From the NCBI RefSeq assembly GCF_900177735.1, contig NZ_FXBB01000028.1, forward strand, positions 1 to 34,099: 34,099 bases of DNA. Reading direction: 5' to 3'. Below are positions 23,300-31,335 of the stretch, in pieces (within the stretch, counting starts at the first letter, position 1; each line of letters starts with the position of its first letter). Source of the DNA: Dethiosulfovibrio salsuginis. GTDB taxonomy: Bacteria > Synergistota > Synergistia > Synergistales > Dethiosulfovibrionaceae. The notes beneath the pieces are model-generated. The model saw only the letters and a list, made by a program, of their open reading frames with translations. It was not told the DNA's origin and did not search any database. Both the position numbers and the translations under genes were made by a program.

Positions 23300-23399
23300 T
23301 GAGCTTGAATGGCTTGAAGGAGAAGCCAAACGTCAAGTCAGGTCAGTGGCCGGATTGGTGAGGTGGTTGATCGCTCAGTACAGAGAGAAGGAAAACTAG
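23256..23399 (+). CDS. RHH DNA-binding protein C
   Basis: 47 residues: KNLTIRLDPDELEWLEGEAK followed by a second helix SVAGLVRWLIAQYREK, a clear RHH pattern. GTG start, with GGAAAG a few bases upstream. It starts inside the preceding gene and its stop overlaps by four bases the stop of the convergent RHH gene. Too short for standard ORF cut-offs. Confidence 0.7.
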   Translation: MKTPKKNLTIRLDPDELEWLEGEAKRQVRSVAGLVRWLIAQYREKEN

Positions 23400-23635
23400 A
23401 ACGGAATATTGTCCGTCTCTCTTTTTCTAAGAAGCTCTTTGTATTCGCTGACAGTCATAATCATTCCCTCATCAGGGAAGTAATGCAGGCTGTTTTCAGA
23501 TAGGTACTGATTCATAGAGTTCGCAAGGAAAAACAGGACTTGGTTAGCAAGAGGACGCATTTCTCTGTCTGCGATCAATTGAAGTTGCTCTCTCATCTCG
23601 TCTTCTATACGGATAGTAAGGTTTTTTTTCGCCAT
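23396..23635 (-). CDS. RHH (Arc-like) DNA-binding protein D, leftward
   Basis: 79 residues: MAKKNLTIRIEDEMREQLQL, then a second helix with RPLANQVLFFLANSMNQYL, and a tail ending TVSEYKELLRKRETDNIPF. The first segment resembles protein C. ATG with AGGAGGTGT upstream. Its -10 (TATAAT on the minus strand, 23677-23672) lies among the GATTGC repeats, which it probably binds, controlling both itself and the antirepressor promoter. Confidence 0.8.
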   Translation of the reverse strand: MAKKNLTIRIEDEMREQLQLIADREMRPLANQVLFFLANSMNQYLSENSLHYFPDEGMIMTVSEYKELLRKRETDNIPF

Positions 23636-23660
23636 GCTTACACCTCCTATGATGGCTCTC

Positions 23661-23773
23661 TTTGATTGCTTATTATAACATGAGCGTTTTTCTGCAAGCT
23701 ATTTGATTGCGTTTGATGTTGACAGCAATCGTTTCGAGTGCTATATCTAAAGCAATCTAAAGCAATGCGATTG
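23661..23773. repeat. GATTGC/GCAATC operator-like repeats
   Basis: TTTGATTGC is at 23661-23669 and 23702-23710. The inverted core GCAATC is at 23725-23730 and 23752-23757, and a degenerate copy (GCAATGCGATTG) lies at 23762-23773. They surround the leftward -10 and fill the spacer of the rightward promoter. The rest of 23636-23890 holds only promoter elements and ribosome sites. Confidence 0.7.
23719..23747 (+). promoter_or_regulatory. Promoter of the antirepressor operon
   Basis: TTGACA (23719-23724), 17-bp spacer, TATATC (23742-23747). The spacer begins with a GCAATC repeat, so binding there would repress. It drives the antirepressor and probably the replication genes. Confidence 0.75.
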
Positions 23774-23890
23774 ATGGAAGTGTCCGAATGTGCGGTCGAG
23801 ATTATCACGAGTGCTCAGACGAGAAGATAGCGGCTTGCGAAGTGGGATATGGATCATCACGGAGGAAAGATAGAAAGGGTGAGAAATGAG

Positions 23891-24685
23891 ATGGAAGGAC
23901 TGAAGGTGCTCGAAAGTGGTTTGGTTCCGGTCTACAGGGATTCGGAGTGGCAGGTAGTGGATGCTCGGGAACTGCATGGGTTCTTGGAGAGTAAGAGGCA
24001 GTTTGGAAATTGGATAGAGGATCGGGTTGATAAGTATGGCTTGGTAGAGGGGGAAGATTACGTTTTGGTTTTTAACAAAACTGGTAAAAACCCCTCAGGC
24101 GGTCGTCCCGCCAAGGATTACCTCCTAACCCTCGACGTCGCCAAAGAGCTCTGCATGGTGGAGAACAACGAGCGGGGGCGTCAGGCGAGGAAATACTTTA
24201 TCGCCGTCGAGAAGGCATACCGGGAAAGCCTAGTGATGATCCCCAGGGATTACGCCGCCGCTCTTAGAGCACACGCAGACGAGGTAGAGCGCAGAGAGCT
24301 TGCGGAGAAACAGAGAGACATCGCCATCAGAACGAAAGCGGAAATCGGGAGTCGTCGAGAGGCCACCGCCATGGCGACAGCATCCTCAGCGGTCAGGAAG
24401 GTCACGTACTTGGAAGATCGTCTAGGGGAAGGGAAGAACTGGAAACAGTGTAAGGCCGTTCCCTGGGTGCTGGATTACTTCGCCCCGTCCAAAGGCATGT
24501 GGTCGGTTCTGGGCAAGAAGATGGCGGCTCTTTCGGTGGATATGGGCTACGAGGTCAGGAAGATCGAAGACGAGAAATACGGCAACCTCAACGCTTACCA
24601 CGTGGACGTCTGGGAAGAGATGCGTTGCCGGGTGGATACAGACCAGAACATGATGGGAAAGTACAGAAGAGAGCTTGCATCATGA
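23891..24685 (+). CDS. AntA/AntB-type phage antirepressor
   Basis: 264 residues. The N-terminal AntA/AntB domain (about 10-105) includes VVDARELHGFLESKRQFGNW, EGEDYVLVFNK, and GGRPAKDYLLTLDVAKELCM with ENNERGRQARKYFI. A charged helix (about 115-165) and a C-terminal DNA-interacting region (YEVRKIEDEKYGNLNAYHVD) follow. Antirepressors of this class bind or displace the phage repressor and favour lytic growth. The start at ATG 23891 has GGTGAG at good spacing; ATG 23849 would add 14 residues. Its own operator-bearing promoter separates its control from that of the cro-like gene. Confidence 0.88.
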   Translation: MEGLKVLESGLVPVYRDSEWQVVDARELHGFLESKRQFGNWIEDRVDKYGLVEGEDYVLVFNKTGKNPSGGRPAKDYLLTLDVAKELCMVENNERGRQARKYFIAVEKAYRESLVMIPRDYAAALRAHADEVERRELAEKQRDIAIRTKAEIGSRREATAMATASSAVRKVTYLEDRLGEGKNWKQCKAVPWVLDYFAPSKGMWSVLGKKMAALSVDMGYEVRKIEDEKYGNLNAYHVDVWEEMRCRVDTDQNMMGKYRRELAS

Positions 24686-24777
24686 GAGTAAAAAAGAGCC
24701 CCGCTCGGCGGGCACCGAGACAGGGGCAAAAGCAAAACACTTTCAATGCCTCATTTTACCACGAAGGGAGCCGATAG
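24682..24777 (+). CDS. Possible 31-aa peptide after the antirepressor
   Basis: MRVKKSPARRAPRQGQKQNT, basic, starting at an ATG overlapping the antirepressor stop. The reading contains the hairpin CCCGC-TCG-GCGGG (24700-24712), preceded by six A (24690-24695). On the minus strand this is a terminator-like structure. It may therefore be a structural element rather than a gene. Confidence 0.25.
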   Translation: MRVKKSPARRAPRQGQKQNTFNASFYHEGSR

Positions 24778-24779
24778 CA

Positions 24780-24893
24780 ATGTGGTTTCCCAACCCTAGA
24801 GATTACGACAGTGCGGAGGACTATTACCGGGACCGAGATGAGGCTCTAAGAGAGACCCAGAACGAGGAGGAGAGACCATGGCGAGACGAATAG
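24780..24893 (+). CDS. Small acidic phage protein, 37 aa
   Basis: MWFPNPRDYDSAEDYYRDRD then EALRETQNEEERPW. ATG preceded by AGGGAG. The stop overlaps the start of the Cas4-like gene. Highly acidic; role unknown. Confidence 0.5.
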   Translation: MWFPNPRDYDSAEDYYRDRDEALRETQNEEERPWRDE

Positions 24894-25690
24894 ACCTTAC
24901 GGCATCGATGATCAGGGCGTACAAGTCATGTCCCAAGCTATACGAGTTCCAGTATATCCACATGCTCAAGCCAGAGAAGACCCCTACGGCATTGGAGACC
25001 GGAAGCAACTATCACGCTCAGCTTGAAAGGCTCCTCACCGGGCAGGGCATAGACGACACGGGACTGCCGGGGATCATGGCTGAGGCTTTCGATAGGTTCA
25101 TACCCTGGCGGGATTGGAAGATAGCTAAGGTCGAGGAAGAGTTTGACTGGGCGATAACTCCCTTCCTGCACATGAGGGGCAAGATCGACGCCGTTTGTTC
25201 AGATGGGATTCCTGTTGAGCATAAAACCGCAGGACAGAGCATCGGCACAGAGACGACCTCAGGGCTGAAATACGTAAACCATTTGGCCTGGGACGATCAG
25301 GTGTCCTACTACCTGTTGGCTCTCTCCCTCCTGAGGGATGAGCCTGTGACAACCGTCAGATATACGGTATGCCAGAAGCCCTCCATTAGGCTCAAGCAGG
25401 GCGAGACCGAGGAAGCATATCTGGATCGGTGCAGGGAGTGGTACGACGATACGAAGGTCAGGTTTTTCGAGGTGCATCGATCGAAAGAGGAACTTGATAG
25501 GACGGAAACAGAGGTTCGAGGGCTGGCGAGCGAGATCCGGCGGAGAAAGATTTTCTACAGGAATCCCTCCCATTGCTCCCTTATGGGGTGTTCCTACGCC
25601 TCTATATGCCTGGACTACGACCCGGAGATCATAACGGGATTCGTGAGGAAAGAAAGAGAAAGTGAGGAGCTTGCGACATGCAGATTCTAA
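24878..25690 (+). CDS. Cas4/RecB-like PD-(D/E)XK nuclease with Fe-S cysteines
   Basis: 270 residues. The nuclease core is visible as H46, D104 (GKIDAV) and E114-x-K116 (PVEHKT), plus a QxxxY-like motif near 145 (DDQVSYYLL). Four cysteines, C18 (SCPKLYE) and C233, C238, C244 (HCSLMGCSYASIC), match the Fe-S cluster layout of Cas4 and AddB-type exonucleases. In phages such proteins process DNA ends for recombination. It overlaps the following ATPase gene by 13 bases, indicating joint function. No cas genes or CRISPR array nearby, so an adaptation role is not implied. ATG start. Confidence 0.88.
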   Translation: MARRIDLTASMIRAYKSCPKLYEFQYIHMLKPEKTPTALETGSNYHAQLERLLTGQGIDDTGLPGIMAEAFDRFIPWRDWKIAKVEEEFDWAITPFLHMRGKIDAVCSDGIPVEHKTAGQSIGTETTSGLKYVNHLAWDDQVSYYLLALSLLRDEPVTTVRYTVCQKPSIRLKQGETEEAYLDRCREWYDDTKVRFFEVHRSKEELDRTETEVRGLASEIRRRKIFYRNPSHCSLMGCSYASICLDYDPEIITGFVRKERESEELATCRF

Positions 25691-26328
25691 AGGCAAAGGA
25701 TATCAAAGCGGACAAACAGACCCTTTTTGTATATGCCCCTCCAGGCTTCGGGAAGACCACCCTGCTGGGCGGGTTGCCCGGATCTACCTTGATCGTAGAC
25801 GTGGACCAGGGCACGTCAGTCCTACAGGGCAACGCCAATGTGGACATAGTGAGGCTGGAACCTTCACTTAGAGACCTGCCTGAGTTGCTATCCATGCTGG
25901 AGAAAAAGAACGACTACGACAATGTCTGCATCGATTCTCTCTCCGAACTTGAACGGGCCATGCTCACCGCCTATGGCCGAGATGGAAAGAACGACGGAGC
26001 CCCTGAGATGGGGCATTACCTCAAGGTCCAGTACAAACTTGCGGACTACTGCCGTCGCTTCAGGGCCCTGAGTGGAAATACCGTATTCACCGCATGGGAG
26101 GAGCTGAGGGAGTTCGTCGCCCCCTCGGGGGAGAAATACACCCAGGCAAGGCCTCTCCTCGGGGGAAAGATAGTGGACCTTATCTGTGGCCTGTGTGACG
26201 TGGTCGGTAGGGTTGTCATATCCCAAAAAGACAGAGAGAGGTACATCCAGCTGGAGGGATCGAGCACCGTGGTGGCGAAGGACCGCTTGCAGAAGCGGAG
26301 ATTTTGTAAATTTGAGGAGCTGGTATAG
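25678..26328 (+). CDS. Sak4-like phage ATPase (RecA-type recombinase)
   Basis: 216 residues with Walker A APPGFGKTT (20-28) and a Walker B-like VCIDSLSELE near 83-92, the AAA_24/phage nucleotide-binding family. Sak4 proteins are short RecA-like single-strand annealing recombinases that work with a phage SSB. Here a DUF669 SSB-like gene follows directly (ATG right after the stop) and an exonuclease precedes, giving a complete exonuclease-recombinase-SSB set. ATG start. Confidence 0.85.
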   Translation: MQILKAKDIKADKQTLFVYAPPGFGKTTLLGGLPGSTLIVDVDQGTSVLQGNANVDIVRLEPSLRDLPELLSMLEKKNDYDNVCIDSLSELERAMLTAYGRDGKNDGAPEMGHYLKVQYKLADYCRRFRALSGNTVFTAWEELREFVAPSGEKYTQARPLLGGKIVDLICGLCDVVGRVVISQKDRERYIQLEGSSTVVAKDRLQKRRFCKFEELV

Positions 26329-26832
26329 ATGATCAACTGGAGATTTAACTCAAACAACTATGACCCGAACAAGTCTTTCGAGTTGGTTCCTGTGGGAGAC
26401 CATAGGGTCCGTATAGAAGAGGCTGAGGAACAGGTCAGCAAGACCGGCAGGGACATGATCAAGCTGACGTTGGCGGTTTCAGGACATGGCTCAAAGCTCT
26501 TTCACTACATCGTGTTCATGGAGGATCGGCCAGAGATCACGGATCAGAACCTTGGGCAGTTATTCGATTCCTTTGGCATTCCCGTTGGGGACATGAATCT
26601 CAATAACTGGATAGGCAAAGTGGGAGCAGCCAGGGTGAAGCACGAGCTATACGACGGCAAGCAGCAAGCCAGGATGTCCTACTTTATCCTCCGCTCCAAG
26701 CAAGGGGACCTTCCTCCCTGGGTAGAGAAGGGCAACGGAGCTTCCTCCTCCTACAGCACCCCGAGTAACGCTCCAAGATCGTTCAGGGAAGATTACGCCG
26801 CAGATGAGGAACTTGTTGACGTCCCATTTTAA
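26329..26832 (+). CDS. DUF669-like single-stranded DNA-binding protein
   Basis: 167 residues. The N-terminal part (MINWRFNSNNYDPNKSFELV, then GDHRVRIEEAEEQVSKTGRDM) matches DUF669 phage proteins, thought to be OB-fold SSBs. A Ser/Pro-rich linker (about 138-152) leads to an acidic tip ending DEELVDVPF, the form of the SSB C-terminus that docks partner proteins. Start adjoins the Sak4-like stop. The last 29 bases overlap the helicase gene. Confidence 0.82.
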   Translation: MINWRFNSNNYDPNKSFELVPVGDHRVRIEEAEEQVSKTGRDMIKLTLAVSGHGSKLFHYIVFMEDRPEITDQNLGQLFDSFGIPVGDMNLNNWIGKVGAARVKHELYDGKQQARMSYFILRSKQGDLPPWVEKGNGASSSYSTPSNAPRSFREDYAADEELVDVPF

Positions 26833-28315
26833 ACTGCGCCCATATCAAGAGGAATGCCTCGCCTCAATACCGGAGGTCGGGGCATTCCTCGTACAGATGG
26901 CCACAGGGCTCGGCAAGACGGTCACGTTTTCAAATATCCCCAGAAGGGGACGGATGCTCCTTCTCTCCCATAGGGAAGAGCTTGTAAGACAGCCAGCGAA
27001 GTATTTTCCCTGTTCTTTCGGCATAGAGCAGGGGAAGAACCGGTCAAGAGGTGAGTCGGTAGTCTCCGCCTCTGTTCAGACCATCTCCAGGCGGCTGGAG
27101 CATTTTGGACGTGATGATTTTGACCTGATAGTGACCGACGAAGCCCACCACGCCGTGGCAAAGACCTACCGCAGGATATTCGACTACTTCCGCCCCCGGC
27201 TTCACGTCGGCTTTACCGCCACCCCCAACCGGGCAGATGGCTTAGGCCTTGAGGGGATTTACGAAGATATCGTCTTCGACAGGGATCTCCCTTGGGGGAT
27301 AAAAAACGGCTGGCTTTCGGATATCTACTGCATAAGGGCACGGATAGACTTCGACATATCCCAAGTGGCCAGACGGCTAGGAGATTACGCCCCGGGAGAG
27401 CTTGAAAAGGCGGTGAACATAGAGAGTGCCAACCAGGCTATCGCCGATGTCTACAGACAGTACGCCAAAGGTCCTACTCTTATTTTTGCCGTCAGCGTAG
27501 CCCATGCCAGAGCTATAGCGGAGAAGATCCCCGGAGCGGTGGCCATATCAGGAGGCCAGGACAGGAGCAACGCTGTGGAGGCCTTCGCAAGAGGGGAGAT
27601 CCCCTGTTTGGTGAACTGCATGGTCTTTACCGAGGGGACCGATCTCCCCGCCGTGGAGACGGTAATCATAGCCAGGCCAACCCAGAACATCGCTTTATAT
27701 ACCCAGATGGTGGGGCGAGGGACCAGGCTAAGCCCAGGGAAGGACCACCTCACCTTGATCGATTGCGTTGGAGTGTCCGAGAGCTCCTGTCTGTATACCG
27801 CTCCCTCTCTCGTTGGGCTTGAGCCTGAGCTTATACCTGAGAGGGTGATAGACGAGGTTCAAGGACCTCTTTTCGATCTCCCTGAGATAGTAGCGAGGGA
27901 GATGGACAAGCCGGAGTTCTACATCAAAAACGTGGAGTACGTAAAGCTCTGGGCGAAGAAGATGAAGTACCAGCTACATGGGGTCAACTGGTTCAGGATG
28001 CCCGATGGCTCGATGGTACTGAGCAAGCCCAAGCTCAGAATCCCACCTCCAGACCACCTAGGCCGAATACACCTCTGTAACGGCGAGGTCGTCAAGGCCC
28101 AGAGGGTGTACGACAGGGTCTACAAGTGGCTGTGCCGGGATCACTCCGACTCCAGGGCGTTGTGGGATGTAGGTCGTGCAAGGAACGGATGGGGGGCCTA
28201 TATGGCGACGGAAAAACAGAGGGAGATGGTTTGTCGCATGTTTCCGGAAACCGATGTAACCAACATGACCAAGTTCGAGGCTAGCCAGATTTTGACGAGG
28301 GTCTTCAATGGCTAG
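26804..28315 (+). CDS. SF2 DNA helicase (DEAD/DEAH, ResIII-like)
   Basis: 503 residues. Motifs in order: LRPYQ (11-15), Walker A ATGLGKT (33-39), SHREE (55-59), DEAH (112-115), TAT (138-140), and motif VI QMVGRGTR (301-308). A C-terminal extension (about 350-503) may bind DNA. Typical of phage replication modules, where such helicases help open the origin or drive recombination. The ATG at 26804 lies inside the SSB-like gene; a later TTG is possible but less likely. Confidence 0.9.
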   Translation: MRNLLTSHFKLRPYQEECLASIPEVGAFLVQMATGLGKTVTFSNIPRRGRMLLLSHREELVRQPAKYFPCSFGIEQGKNRSRGESVVSASVQTISRRLEHFGRDDFDLIVTDEAHHAVAKTYRRIFDYFRPRLHVGFTATPNRADGLGLEGIYEDIVFDRDLPWGIKNGWLSDIYCIRARIDFDISQVARRLGDYAPGELEKAVNIESANQAIADVYRQYAKGPTLIFAVSVAHARAIAEKIPGAVAISGGQDRSNAVEAFARGEIPCLVNCMVFTEGTDLPAVETVIIARPTQNIALYTQMVGRGTRLSPGKDHLTLIDCVGVSESSCLYTAPSLVGLEPELIPERVIDEVQGPLFDLPEIVAREMDKPEFYIKNVEYVKLWAKKMKYQLHGVNWFRMPDGSMVLSKPKLRIPPPDHLGRIHLCNGEVVKAQRVYDRVYKWLCRDHSDSRALWDVGRARNGWGAYMATEKQREMVCRMFPETDVTNMTKFEASQILTRVFNG

Positions 28316-28745
28316 GCGAGGATACCGGTTCGAGCACGAGATAGACCGCGTGATCGCGTATTTAGGTAGTTGCGGCATCCACGGACACAAGAACCACGCA
28401 AGGAGAACCGTGGATGGAGTTTTTTTAGAGGGGGAGCCTTTCGACTATGAAGTCTTCTCCAATGGGAAGCTACATTGTTTTGACGCTAAAGAGAGCAAGA
28501 CGGCCAGATGGAGCCTTAAAAATGCAAAGCCCGCTCAGGTGAACGCCCTTATCCAATGTGCTAACCACGGAGCTGAAGCCTATTTCCTGGTTCATTTCGA
28601 GGGGAGTGGGGTGAGACGTTTTGACGCTGAGCAGGTTAAGGCCGCTATGGCAGCAGGGAAAACCTTCCTGACGGCCGATGAAGGGAGGCCATGGGATTGG
28701 GAGGAACTGACAGGATCCAGAGGATCAAGGAAAAATACAGCGTAA
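28308..28745 (+). CDS. RecU-like Holliday junction resolvase
   Basis: 145 residues of the PD-(D/E)XK resolvase type: RGYRFEHEID (4-13) with E11, D46 (GEPFDYEVF), and D59-A-K61 (CFDAKES), followed by NAKPAQVNALIQCANHGAEA (72-91), the helix typical of RecU. RecU of Firmicutes and their phages resolves four-way junctions. ATG overlaps the helicase stop; its 3' end overlaps the primase gene by 55 bases. Confidence 0.82.
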   Translation: MARRGYRFEHEIDRVIAYLGSCGIHGHKNHARRTVDGVFLEGEPFDYEVFSNGKLHCFDAKESKTARWSLKNAKPAQVNALIQCANHGAEAYFLVHFEGSGVRRFDAEQVKAAMAAGKTFLTADEGRPWDWEELTGSRGSRKNTA

Positions 28746-31072
28746 TCTCCTACGCCAGGTCGGTCCTGAATATCCCGGTCCGCAAGACAGGCGATCGATG
28801 GAAGTCGTTCGGCGGAGGATCCAATCCGACCTGTGTAGCCTTCTATGAAGACTGGTGGTACGACTTCAAGCTTTGTGTGGGTGGCGACGTAATAGACCTC
28901 TGCGCCGTCGCCAGGCACAACGGAGACAAGGGAGCGGCCATAAGGGAGCTCGGCGGAGATGATCCGGGATGGCGGGAGTACACCCAGCGATTAGGTGACA
29001 TGTGTTTTAAGTGGCATGAGAGTCTGGAAGAACGACACCGCCTCTATCTGTATCGGCGAGGAATCCGTAAAGAGACCGTAGACCGTCTAAAAATTGGGTT
29101 CGATGGTTCTCGGTTAGTGATTCCCTACTGGAAAAACGGTTACATCGCTTATTACGTATCCAGAGTTTTATCACAAGACGTGAAAAAACAGGGCGAAATT
29201 ATCACGGATACCCCCGAAATTATCACGCCCGATGATAATAACTCTAGTTCAGATTCAAAGAAACCAGTTCCAAAATACAAAAAAGCCCCCTTGGATGGCA
29301 TGAACGAGAACATACCCTGGGGATTGAACACCTTGGACCGAGACAGTTCAGTTTTAGTCATCACCGAAGGGGCATTCGATGCCCTCTCCTTTGAGCAGGA
29401 GGGGTACAAAGTCCTGTCCCCCATGGGTGGCCATTTCAACAAGGAATCCCTAAAGCAGGTCCTTGATATCTGCAAAAGCCAGGAGACGGTGTTCCTCTGT
29501 TTTGATTCAGACGACGCAGGGAACCGGTTCCAGTCGAACATGTCCCAGATGCTTTTCCGACACCACGTCAATTTCCGGTGTGGAACCCTCCCTGAGGGGG
29601 TTAAAGACGTCTCGGATTACTACGCCGAGGCTGGGGATTTGAGGGAGCTTGTCGCCTCTGCCGAAGACGGGATAACCGTCATGTGCCGACGTCTGACGGA
29701 TCGACAAGAGTTCAAAACGTTTATATTCCAGGCCGCCAGATATGTAGGAAAAGCGGAGCTGGTGGAGCTTTTCGACCTCGTTAGCTTCCCTAAAAGCTGG
29801 CTGGATCAGGTCAAGAAGCAGGCCTTATCCCCCCCACCGGAGGACCTAATCGTCAGGGAGATAAAGGATAAACACAGGCTCAAGTTTTTCGACGCTCTGG
29901 GGTTCTACGAATACGACCAGGGTGTCTGGAAGCGCAGGGGAGACAGCGAGATCAAGGGGTATATATCGGAGGCTCTAGGGACCTACAGGTCTGGTGGCAG
30001 GGTGAGTTCTATTTTCGTCCTGCTGAAAGCGGAGACGGTCTCGACGGAGCGGTTCAACGCTCAATCTGTGTTCAACTTCAGGAACTGCGTTTTGGATCTG
30101 GAGACAGGGGAGCAAAAGGAGCATTCGGAGACGTTTATGTCCTCCGTCCAGGTTCCCTACGACTACATCCCCGATGCCTACGCCCCTAGGTGGGCCTCCT
30201 TCGTCGAGGATGTCTGTCTCGGAGATGAGCGGCGGATAGCTTTGCTTCAGGAGATCGCCGGGTATGTCCTCTTCTCGGATAACTCCCTCCAGAAGTGTTT
30301 CTTCCTGATAGGGGATGGAGCCAACGGCAAGAGCGTTTTTTTGGATATCCTGGCGGACCTGTTCGGTCTGGAGAACGTCTCCAACGTGGAGATGAGCGGG
30401 TTGGTCGAGCCGTTCCAACGGATTCACCTGCTGACCTCGATCGTCAATATCTCCACAGAGACCAGGACGGACGTTAAGGGAGCCGAGTCGATCTTCAAAC
30501 AGATCGTCGTAGGCGACATGATAAACGGTTGCTACAAGAACAAGGACTTTTTCACCTTCCGGCCCAGGACCAAGCTGATAATCGCCGGAAACGAGTTTAT
30601 TCAAAGCCGGGACACCACGACAGGCTTCTTGAGAAGGATGTGTTTCGTAGGGTTCAACGCTAAGTTTACAGACTCACCGAAGCTGGAGCACGGGGAGAAG
30701 AAGGCAGACAAGGGGCTTACGGACAAGCTGAGAGAAGAGCTGCCAGGCATCTTCAACTGGGCCTATCAGGGGTACAAGATCCTGCGAGAAGCGAAGGAAT
30801 TTACGGTGACCGGTGATCAGAGCGAGCTAATGGATAGCTTCATGAGGACCACAAACCCTCTGATGGGGTTCATGGAGGAGACGGAGCTATCCGGCAGGAT
30901 TCCGAGGTCTGAGCTTTACAAGATGTATAAAGACTGGTGCCATGACGCAGGTCATGAACCTATGAGTAGGACTAAGTTTATTCAGAGGTTCAAGCAGACC
31001 ATAAAGCAGGTGGGAATTGAGGTGTCTGAGGCAAAGTCCGATGGGGAGAGGCAGTTTATTTTCCCCAGATAA
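28691..31072 (+). CDS. Primase-helicase (TOPRIM plus SF3/D5-type helicase)
   Basis: 793 residues. The N-terminal part (1-100) resembles a degenerate DnaG zinc-binding domain (C48, C62, C71). A TOPRIM core follows, with E226 and D230 (ITEGAFDAL) and D272, D274 (CFDSDDAG). A D5_N-like region (about 400-530) leads to an SF3 helicase with Walker A GDGANGKS (541-548), the STE region near 588-590, TKLIIAGNE (628-635) and an arginine finger near 648. This is the initiator-type enzyme of many phages and satellites: it opens the origin, unwinds and primes. Residues 169-182 contain a short duplication (EIITDTP, EIITPDD) in a low-complexity linker. Directly downstream are the iteron-like repeats. Confidence 0.93.
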   Translation: MGLGGTDRIQRIKEKYSVISYARSVLNIPVRKTGDRWKSFGGGSNPTCVAFYEDWWYDFKLCVGGDVIDLCAVARHNGDKGAAIRELGGDDPGWREYTQRLGDMCFKWHESLEERHRLYLYRRGIRKETVDRLKIGFDGSRLVIPYWKNGYIAYYVSRVLSQDVKKQGEIITDTPEIITPDDNNSSSDSKKPVPKYKKAPLDGMNENIPWGLNTLDRDSSVLVITEGAFDALSFEQEGYKVLSPMGGHFNKESLKQVLDICKSQETVFLCFDSDDAGNRFQSNMSQMLFRHHVNFRCGTLPEGVKDVSDYYAEAGDLRELVASAEDGITVMCRRLTDRQEFKTFIFQAARYVGKAELVELFDLVSFPKSWLDQVKKQALSPPPEDLIVREIKDKHRLKFFDALGFYEYDQGVWKRRGDSEIKGYISEALGTYRSGGRVSSIFVLLKAETVSTERFNAQSVFNFRNCVLDLETGEQKEHSETFMSSVQVPYDYIPDAYAPRWASFVEDVCLGDERRIALLQEIAGYVLFSDNSLQKCFFLIGDGANGKSVFLDILADLFGLENVSNVEMSGLVEPFQRIHLLTSIVNISTETRTDVKGAESIFKQIVVGDMINGCYKNKDFFTFRPRTKLIIAGNEFIQSRDTTTGFLRRMCFVGFNAKFTDSPKLEHGEKKADKGLTDKLREELPGIFNWAYQGYKILREAKEFTVTGDQSELMDSFMRTTNPLMGFMEETELSGRIPRSELYKMYKDWCHDAGHEPMSRTKFIQRFKQTIKQVGIEVSEAKSDGERQFIFPR

Positions 31073-31076
31073 CCCA

Positions 31077-31313
31077 GGGCACTTAGGGCACTTACAGGGC
31101 ACTTATAAAAAGCACAAGTGCCCTGTCTAAACCCTTGCTATTACTGTCTTTCTTTACTTTAGGGCACTTAGGGCACTTTAAAAAGAGTAGTAAGTAAGAA
31201 AAGAGGGAGTAAAAAAATATACTAGCGGTAATAGGTTTACCCCCTCAAAAGTGCCCTGAAATGGTGTAACCCCGGTGTTTGCAATGCTTTGTCCAGGGCA
31301 CTTATAAGTGCCC
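31077..31313. repeat. Iteron-like GGGCACTT array, candidate phage origin
   Basis: The octamer occurs nine times in 237 bp. Direct copies start at 31077, 31086, 31097, 31162, 31171 and 31296; inverted copies (AAGTGCCC) start at 31116, 31249 and 31306. Copies at 31095-31104 and 31116-31125 form a perfect 10-bp stem. Those at 31294-31304 and 31305-31315 form a perfect 22-bp palindrome. AT-rich DNA (about 31179-31225) lies between clusters. No gene is seen in 31073-31335. Position after the primase-helicase suits an origin; control of the next gene is an alternative. Confidence 0.75.
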
Positions 31314-31335
31314 TGTGGAAAAGGAGGAACTCAAT

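Noticed and set aside
24878-25690. Evidence for a CRISPR adaptation system from the Cas4-like gene
   Set aside because: Neighbours are phage recombination genes; no Cas1, Cas2 or repeats.
31077-31313. CRISPR array
   Set aside because: The repeat unit is 8 to 10 bp, occurs in both orientations and has irregular spacing; no cas1/cas2. The Cas4-like gene belongs to the recombination module.
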